Assembly: GCA_002887195.1 (NCBI GenBank)
Contig: PJAB01002091.1
Location: forward strand, 1 to 10,545
Direction: 5' to 3'
DNA: 10,545 bases
Source: Chrysochromulina parva
Lineage: Eukaryota > Haptophyta > Prymnesiales > Chrysochromulinaceae
Part shown: one piece after another, positions 6,180 through 10,545 of the stretch
Layout: every line of letters begins with the position of its first letter
Position numbering within the stretch: position 1 is the stretch's first letter
Translations under genes and position numbers: made by a program
Notes under the pieces: model-generated
What the model was told of the DNA's origin: nothing
Databases searched by the model: none
What the model saw: the letters and a program-made list of their open reading frames with translations, nothing else

Positions 6180-9100
6180 TCAGTTGCTCGCCTCTTGTGT
6201 GAAGCGCGAGCGGATGTCGCGCAACAATGCCTTCGCCTCCTCCTTCTCCTGACCCCCGAAGTCGAGGAGCCGTGAGGCGTACCTGAGGAGGGGATCAGGA
6301 GGCAATCAGTGCTCATCAAGAGGCAATCCGGAGGCAATCAGTGCTCATCAAGAGGCAATCAGGAGGCAATCAGTGCTCATCAAGAGGCAATCAGCGCTCA
6401 TCAGTACCCATCACAAGGCTCGTCGCGGCGACACGTACTATTGGGCCTCTTGAAGTTCATACTGAGGTCATCAGAGGTCATCAGAGTTCATCAGAGTTCA
6501 TCAGAGTTCATCAGAGTTCATCAGAGGTCATCAGACGTACTGTTGGGCCTCTTGGAGGTCGCCTGTGTCTTTGCAGTGGTTGGCGAGGAAGAGGAGGGCC
6601 TCCTGCGAGTGGTCATCAGTGGTCATCAGTGGTCATCAGTGGTCATCAGAGGTCATCAGTGGTCATCAGTACCTGTGTGTCGGGGCCCGAGAGCTCCTTA
6701 GAGGCAATTAGAGGCAATCAGAGGAAATTAGAGGCAATCAGAGGCAATTAGAGGCAGTACCTGAGTGTCGGGGCCCGAGAGCTCCTGCAGCTCGCGCAGC
6801 CGGAGCATCGTGCGGTAGTAGTGCGCGGCCTCGCCGCGCGCCTGTGGAGTACCTGTGGGGAGAGGGACCGGAGCGCCGTGATGAGCACTTGCATATGGGG
6901 CGCCGTGGTGAGCACTTGCATGCAGGCGTGGTCGGTTAAGGTTCGGGTTCGGGTGAGTGCCTTGGTCCTTGAAGAGTCGAGCTAGCTCCGTGAAGGCGAT
7001 GCCTTCGCGATCGCCGCTGGTCTCTGCGCGTTGATAGCACTTGATGGCCTCCGTCGTGCGCCCGAGGTGCTTGTAGCAGCCAGCCATCGCACACCACATG
7101 CGCGCGTCGTACGGCCGCAGCGCGGTCGCCTTGCGGTAATAGTAGAGGGCATAGTAGTACATGGTGAGGATCTCGTAGGTCTGGCCTAGGCCGTACCTGC
7201 CATGAGCGAGGGTAATGAGGATCATTAGGGTAATGAGCTGCATTAGGATGGCCATCGGAAACAAGCTCGAGGGTGCTCTCCGAGGCGCCGTACCAAGCGC
7301 GGTAGTCCTTCGGGTTGATGTCGACTGCATGCCGGTACGCGTCCACGGCCGCCGCCGTATTCTTAAGCTCCACGAACTCGTGGCCCATCAGCGTCCACGC
7401 GGAGAGGAAATGGCGATTGAGCTTAAGCGCGCGCCGGAAGTAAGTGACCGCCTTCTCGTGCTCCGCCTTGAGCGAGTAGTAGTTGCCGATCACGCAGCAG
7501 GTCTCGGGCCGGTACCTGCAAGGAGGGCCATTAGGGCAAGGAGGGCCATCAGGGCCATAGAAGATGGCATAGGATTCATCACGGTATTTCGGGCGATGCG
7601 TGCAATGCTGGCGATGCTGGCAATGCGCGCAATGAGTGCAATTAGGGCCATAGAGCAGGGCTCTTAGGGCAATGAGGGCCACGAGGGCCATGAGGGCCAT
7701 GAGGGCCATACAAGAGGGCTCAGTAGTCATCGCGCAGCAGGTCTCGGGTGGCGTACTTGTCAATGGAGACGCAGGCTTGGGCGAGGGCCGACAGCGATCG
7801 TTTCGACTCCTTCACGTAAAGGATGTTCGAGTAGGTGTCGACCTGGTCGAGCCGGTAGGGGTCGCGGCGGTGAGGGTACTCATAGTTCATCATAGGTACT
7901 CATAGGTACTCATAGTTAATCATAGGTAATCATCGACCTGATCGAGCCGGTAGGGGTCGCGCTTCAGGAGCGCCTCAAACCCGATCTGTGCGTCGTCGAA
8001 CTCCCGCAGATTGTATTTCGCGTGCGCGAGCTGGCACTGCACGTAAGGCGAGTTTGGGAAGAGAGGCAGCAGCTGCTCGTACCTGTGCAATCAGGCGCAG
8101 TCATGTGTAATTAGGTGTAATCAGGCGCAGTCATGTGTAATTAGGTGTAATCAGGCGCAATCAGTGTAATTTGGCGCAATCAGGCGCAACCATCCGTGCA
8201 AACAGGCGCAGGCAGGCGCAATCAGGTGCAGACAGGCGCAACCAGGCGCAATCGTCCGTACCGATGCATGCTCAGCATGAGGGAGGCAGGGAGCGAGGCA
8301 GGGAGCGAGGCAGGGAGCTAGACGCACTGCTGGGTAGCGAGCAGATTCTGCTGAGCCTCGAGCGAGGTGTGCGCGCGGAAGAAGGCGACCATCCAGTGCT
8401 GGGCGACGTGCTCCGGCAGCTCGAGCGTCGAGATCGCCTCCGGCCCGTTCAGGCACGATGCGAGTTCCGTCCAGGCCGACCAGAAGCAGGGGCACCTTGC
8501 CGCCGAAAGCTTGAATTGCTCGAGGGCCTGGGGAGGCCGCTGAAGGTCGCGCATGCAGAGGCCGTAGACGTAGTGGCCGAAGCCATCGAGGCGGCCGGCC
8601 TGCGCCTCGACCCCCAGCTCGTTGCTCAGCAGCGTGAGCTGCTCGTTCACCGCACGCGGCTTGCCGGTTGGCACCACCGACGTGCCGCCACCGCTCTCCT
8701 CGAGGACACGTTCATCCTTGCGCTTCTCTCCAGCGAGGAAGAGCGAGTACCAGCGGAGGAAGCGGCCGCGTGGCGCGCGTGCGCCTCGAAGCGTGTGCGC
8801 CGCGCGCAGGAACTCGTTCGAGTCAAAGTACGCCTTGGCGAGCAGCACGACGTCCGCCTCCTCCTCAGTCTCCTCGTCGGCCTCCTCGTCGGCCGCGGCG
8901 GACGCCGTCGCGGCTGCAGGCATCTCCTGGTCGTCGGCCGGCAGTTGCGACGCCGGGCGCAGCCCGACCAGCTGCTCCGCCGCCCACTTGCTGCTGCATC
9001 GTAGGCCGCGGTCGCTGCACTGCCGCACTGCGAGCCTGCGAGGCGCCCGCCAACGGTAGGCGCGCACGTGAGAGACGCAGCGTGCAAGAGGCTTTGGCAG

Positions 9101-9216
9101 CGCGCGTGTGCAGTGGCAGCGGCAGCGCAGCCGAGAGTAGGGCTCATCGCGGACCTGAGCTCCTGGCGTGCGCGCCCGACAGAGAGACTCAGCGCTGGGA
9201 GCGCCTCCGACGACAT
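6180..9216 (-). CDS. CDC23: CDC23/APC8, TPR subunit of the anaphase-promoting complex, nine exons
   Basis: Apc8/Cdc23 is a TPR scaffold of the APC/C, the nuclear E3 ubiquitin ligase that drives anaphase and mitotic exit. In known complexes it helps hold the Cdc20/Cdh1 activators. Exons on the minus strand: 9216-9155, 9035-8328, 8082-7938, 7842-7757, 7515-7294, 7196-6961, 6852-6761, 6602-6541, 6282-6180 (TGA). All joins keep frame and give 571 aa, near the roughly 600 of the human protein. ATG 9216 is the first in frame, with A at -3. Family hallmarks: an N-terminal [19 protein letters not shown] block (about residues 25-43); [26 protein letters not shown]-like [20 protein letters not shown]; then TPRs with [55 protein letters not shown] and [20 protein letters not shown] (about 335-487). 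The C-terminus is [20 protein letters not shown]. Between the N-terminal block and the first TPR there is an Ala- and Glu-rich insert. The splice joins reconstruct conserved blocks (SIDK-YRPETCC; RAW-YGLGQ), strong evidence for the model. Intron 6 is GC-AG. Confidence 0.95.
6283..6540 (-). repeat. CDC23 intron 8, 10-mer arrays plus copy of exon 8's end
   Basis: The 258-nt intron runs CAACA|GTACGTC ... CCTCAG|GTACGCC and joins ...LQEAQ-Q-YASRLL. Positions 6433-6458 repeat the exon 8 / donor junction 6535-6560 with 3 mismatches in 26 nt, at an offset of 102 nt. Between and beyond the copies are arrays such as TGATGAACTC (x4) and TGATGAGCACTGATTGCCTC, read on the minus strand. CTGAT (CTRAY) recurs throughout. 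Confidence 0.85.
6603..6760 (-). repeat. CDC23 intron 7, with a duplicated 24-nt exon end (possible microexon)
   Basis: The intron runs ACTCAG|GTACTGC ... ACTCGCAG|GAGGCC (158 nt, phase 0). Within it, 6669-6698 repeats 6757-6786 with one mismatch in 30 nt. The copy keeps an AAG acceptor, 24 coding nt (6696-6673, again ELSGPDTQ) and a GTACTG donor. Spliced in, it would duplicate ELSGPDTQ in frame. Flanking arrays differ: CTAATTGCCT/CTGATTGCCT units on the exon 7 side and CTGATGACCA units on the exon 8 side. Confidence 0.85.
6853..6960 (-). repeat. CDC23 intron 6, GC-AG, stop-free
   Basis: Donor CCAAG|GCACTCA and acceptor CCCCACAG|GTACTCC give 108 nt, a multiple of three with no in-frame stop. 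Retention would insert 36 low-complexity residues ([19 protein letters not shown]...). Removal fits the family better. It holds two tandem copies of a roughly 27-nt unit with ATGCAAGTGCTCAYCACGGC; the copy at 6898-6926 is shared with 57-85 at the window start. Confidence 0.75.
7197..7293 (-). repeat. CDC23 intron 5
   Basis: The 97-nt intron runs GCTTG|GTACGGC ... CATGGCAG|GTACGGC. The first seven bases of the intron equal the first seven of the next exon. The body has degenerate 10-mers on the minus strand, CTCATTACCC and CTAATGATCC, including CTAAT (CTRAY). The join restores [13 protein letters not shown], a conserved family block. Confidence 0.9.
7516..7756 (-). repeat. CDC23 intron 4, starting with a copy of the next exon
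   Basis: The 241-nt intron runs GACAA|GTACGCC ... CTTGCAG|GTACCGG. The intron's own first bases (7756-7731 region) resemble the start of exon 5; a 16-nt identical block lies at 7733-7748 and 7493-7508. Read in exon 5's frame the intronic copy gives PPETCCAM against the exon's RPETCCVI. The rest is a CTCATGGCC 9-mer array (about 7663-7709) that decays into CATTGC / CATCGCCAG units. Confidence 0.9.
7843..7937 (-). repeat. CDC23 intron 3, bounded by a 29-nt junction duplication
   Basis: The 95-nt intron runs GATCAG|GTCGATG ... GACCAG|GTCGACA. Positions 7838-7866 repeat 7933-7961 with one mismatch in 29 nt, at an offset of exactly the intron length. The upstream copy supplies the donor and the downstream copy the acceptor, so the last bases of the intron still read as RDPYRLDQ coding sequence. 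The middle is an array of CTATGAGTAC-type 10-mers. Confidence 0.92.
8083..8327 (-). repeat. CDC23 intron 2, 10-mer and 12-mer arrays
   Basis: The 245-nt intron runs CAGCA|GTGCGTC ... TTGCACAG|GTACGAG and joins ...[12 protein letters not shown]. Near the acceptor the minus strand carries in-phase 10-mers CTGATTACAC, CTAATTACAC and ATGACTGCGC. Near the donor a GAGCGAGGCAGG-type 12-mer is repeated about three times (8284-8317). CTGAT and CTAAT both fit CTRAY. Confidence 0.85.
9036..9154 (-). other. CDC23 intron 1
   Basis: The 119-nt intron runs GCTCAG|GTCCGCG ... GCCTCGCAG|GCTCGC and joins [15 protein letters not shown], which matches the family's N-terminal block. Unlike the other introns it has no tandem-repeat array and no copied exon end that I can see. 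The frame reads through it in exon 2's frame, but that read-through lacks an ATG start and is rich in Arg and Cys. Confidence 0.8.
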
Positions 9217-9703
9217 CCTCGGCGTCCTCAAATTGCGCCTGCAATCAGATGCACATAGGGGGAGTGCAGTCGGTCAAGACTGTTCAACTGTCAGTAAGAC
9301 CGTTGTTTCGCCCAAACACAGGGCCGAGCGGCGGGGCGCGGTCAACCCACGGTGCGCCCACGGCCACGCTTTGAGGTTTTGCGCATTTTTGCGGTTTTTT
9401 ATTTTTGCGTGCCACCTCCTTGCGGGCATGGCCACCGGTGCCGAATCGTGAACTTTAGGGATCGTAAACGAACCGAAAAAATCACCACTCATTGAGAAAA
9501 AGTATAGTATGTGCCGCGTTATCCTTTAATCGTAATGAGTGTGGGTTAAGTGTGCTGGGCAGATCGAGTGCCGATCGAGAGCGCGGACCGCCGGGTGCCG
9601 GCACCACTCGCTTACAACCATACATGTATGCGTCACATATGCATCCAACCATCTAACAATCATGGACGAAGGACGACAATCGACAATCGACATTCATCTT
9701 CCA
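9217..9703. other. Spacer upstream of CDC23
   Basis: These 487 nt hold the 5' UTR and promoter of CDC23 (minus strand) and the 3' UTR of the membrane-protein gene to its right. A T-rich stretch at about 9375-9407 (GCATTTTTGCGG, GTTTTTTATTTTTGCG) stands out in an otherwise GC-rich region. No coding region or RNA gene is supported, and no TATA box was called. Confidence 0.45.
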
Positions 9704-10545
9704 TCATGTGTAGGGGGGAGGCTGAGCTGAAGTCGGTCGGCTCCCCTCGGCGGTATTTTGTGGTGGCGGCCTCCCAAAGACCCTCGGGTCAAGGCGCGAC
9801 TGGCGGGGTCGTGCAGCCGGCACTCGCGACCGTTGCGGCGCAATCGGCACCACTGGTTGCTCCGGCGACGAGTCGGCGGCTGCGTCGAAGTCAGCCTCGA
9901 GAGAGGCGAGCGCTCGCGTGCTACGGTTGCCACTGCCAGGGCTGCCAGGGCTGCCAGCGCCAATGCCCGCGCCCATGTCGTCGGGGGCCGCCGAGTCGCC
10001 GCGCGGCACCTTGATGCTGAGGTCGCGCGGGGCGAGCTGTAGGTTGATCGCCTTGATCGCTAAAAGCTCGAGCTGCCCGCCGATGGTTTCCACAGTGACA
10101 GTGTAACGGCCGTTCGCCGCCTTGAACTCCGTCGCGTCGCCTTCGCGCCCGTTGAGCTCTGCCCGCCCCTGCAGGCCGCTGATCAGCACGCGCCTGCCTA
10201 CGAGCGCGCCCGCAGCCGAGGCAGCCCTCGCCCCTGGAGATTGAGGAGGAGGCTTCCACGGCTTGGGAGGCGGCGGCGGCGGCGGCGGCGGCTCCGAGTC
10301 AAACTCCTCGACCTCGTCAAAGTCCGGAGCCGAGGCGGGCGCGTTGAAGATGGGGTTGGGGACCCCATCCTGGTTGAAGACGACGCGCTGGCCGCCGCGC
10401 TTGCCCTTCAGGTAGAAGTAGAAGAAGACGATCCCCGCGCAGCAGAGACAAAGGAGCAGCAGCAGGAAGAGCATGATGCCAAGGACCGTCCCGAAGACCG
10501 TGCCGCCATCGGCCACTTCGAGGTTCGAGCTCACGACCTCGATCG
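9704..10545 (-). CDS. C-terminal part of a single-pass membrane protein (partial)
   Basis: The frame is open from the right edge (reading ...IEVVSSNLEVADGG) to TGA at 9706-9704, about 280 residues. No ATG lies before the membrane segment, so the start is outside the window. One transmembrane helix (TVFGTVLGIMLFLLLLLCLC...FFYFYL) is followed by KGKRGG, which by the positive-inside rule puts the long C-terminal part in the cytoplasm; the missing N-terminal part would then be outside or lumenal. The tail has an acidic segment (DFDEVEEFDSE), nine prolines in a row, a compact block (LVGRRVLISGLQGRAELNGR ... GRYTVTVE ... LAIKAINLQL) that looks like a small SH3/KOW-type barrel, then disordered Ser/Pro/Arg-rich sequence. 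It ends QPPPYT, a PPxY motif of the kind bound by WW domains. Family and ligand are unknown. Confidence 0.7.
   Translation of the reverse strand, partial: IEVVSSNLEVADGGTVFGTVLGIMLFLLLLLCLCCAGIVFFYFYLKGKRGGQRVVFNQDGVPNPIFNAPASAPDFDEVEEFDSEPPPPPPPPPKPWKPPPQSPGARAASAAGALVGRRVLISGLQGRAELNGREGDATEFKAANGRYTVTVETIGGQLELLAIKAINLQLAPRDLSIKVPRGDSAAPDDMGAGIGAGSPGSPGSGNRSTRALASLEADFDAAADSSPEQPVVPIAPQRSRVPAARPRQSRLDPRVFGRPPPQNTAEGSRPTSAQPPPYT
10268..10291 (-). repeat. Trinucleotide repeat coding for polyproline
   Basis: A run of GGC on the + strand reads as CCG codons on the minus strand and encodes a nine-proline stretch in the membrane protein's cytoplasmic tail, directly after the acidic DSEPP segment. 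Such tracts are possible ligands for SH3, WW or profilin-type partners and are prone to length change. Confidence 0.85.

Noticed and set aside
6300..6760. Repeat blocks resembling a CRISPR array
   Set aside because: The units are 10-mers in direct tandem with no unique spacers of fixed length, and they lie in introns of a eukaryotic gene.
8171..9004. Long + strand open frame (277 codons) opposite CDC23 exon 2
   Set aside because: It is the reverse complement of a strongly family-matching coding exon plus an intron repeat; its sequence is Arg/Ala-rich without domain features.
9217..9244. Upstream starts for CDC23 at 9231 or 9244
   Set aside because: These codons are TTG, not ATG, and the 9244 frame reaches exon 2 only by reading through intron 1; ATG 9216 spliced 9155/9035 gives the family's N-terminal block in frame.

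Overview
This window looks like nuclear DNA from a GC-rich, intron-rich unicellular eukaryote, probably a microalga. A haptophyte is my best guess, but it rests only on the base composition, the low-complexity proteins and the style of the repeat-filled introns. Open reading frames are cut by short GT-AG introns of 65-258 nt. One gene matches a universal eukaryotic cell-cycle protein, so a bacterial or phage reading can be excluded. No rRNA, tRNA, CRISPR array or transposase was seen. || Layout from left to right: (1) 94-393 (+), a probable 3' terminal exon of an unidentified gene, preceded by a 56-bp tandem duplication. (2) 751-4474 (+), a seven-exon gene for an unidentified protein of about 1027 aa. 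It has a low-complexity N-terminal half (acidic and glycine tracts) and a well-behaved C-terminal half. (3) 4904-5371 (+), a single-exon gene for a 155-aa protein with a small beta-rich C-terminal domain. (4) 6180-9216 (-), a complete nine-exon gene for CDC23/APC8, a TPR subunit of the anaphase-promoting complex. All exon joins keep frame and give a 571-aa protein, close to the family's usual length. (5) 9704-10545 (-), the C-terminal part of a single-pass membrane protein with a cytoplasmic tail, running off the right edge. Genes 3 and 4 converge on an 808-bp spacer; genes 4 and 5 are head to tail. The genes show no common pathway. || The most notable feature is the introns. I could define 14 (6 in gene 2, 8 in CDC23). 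Most are built from short tandem units, commonly about 9-10 nt, of the type CTGATGGCCT, CTGATTGCCT or CTAATTGCCT. Many units contain a branch-point-like CTRAY. The arrays read in the direction of transcription in both genes although the genes lie on opposite strands. In 9 of 14 introns the downstream exon starts with GT, so both splice sites sit in the same AG/GT context. In several introns a recognisable copy of the flanking exon end remains inside the intron, in one case 28 of 29 nt identical and spanning the junction. This is the footprint expected if introns arose by local tandem duplication around AGGT (or insertion with long target-site duplication) and then filled with branch-point-like repeats. 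A 29-nt intron segment is also shared between the leftmost gene and CDC23.
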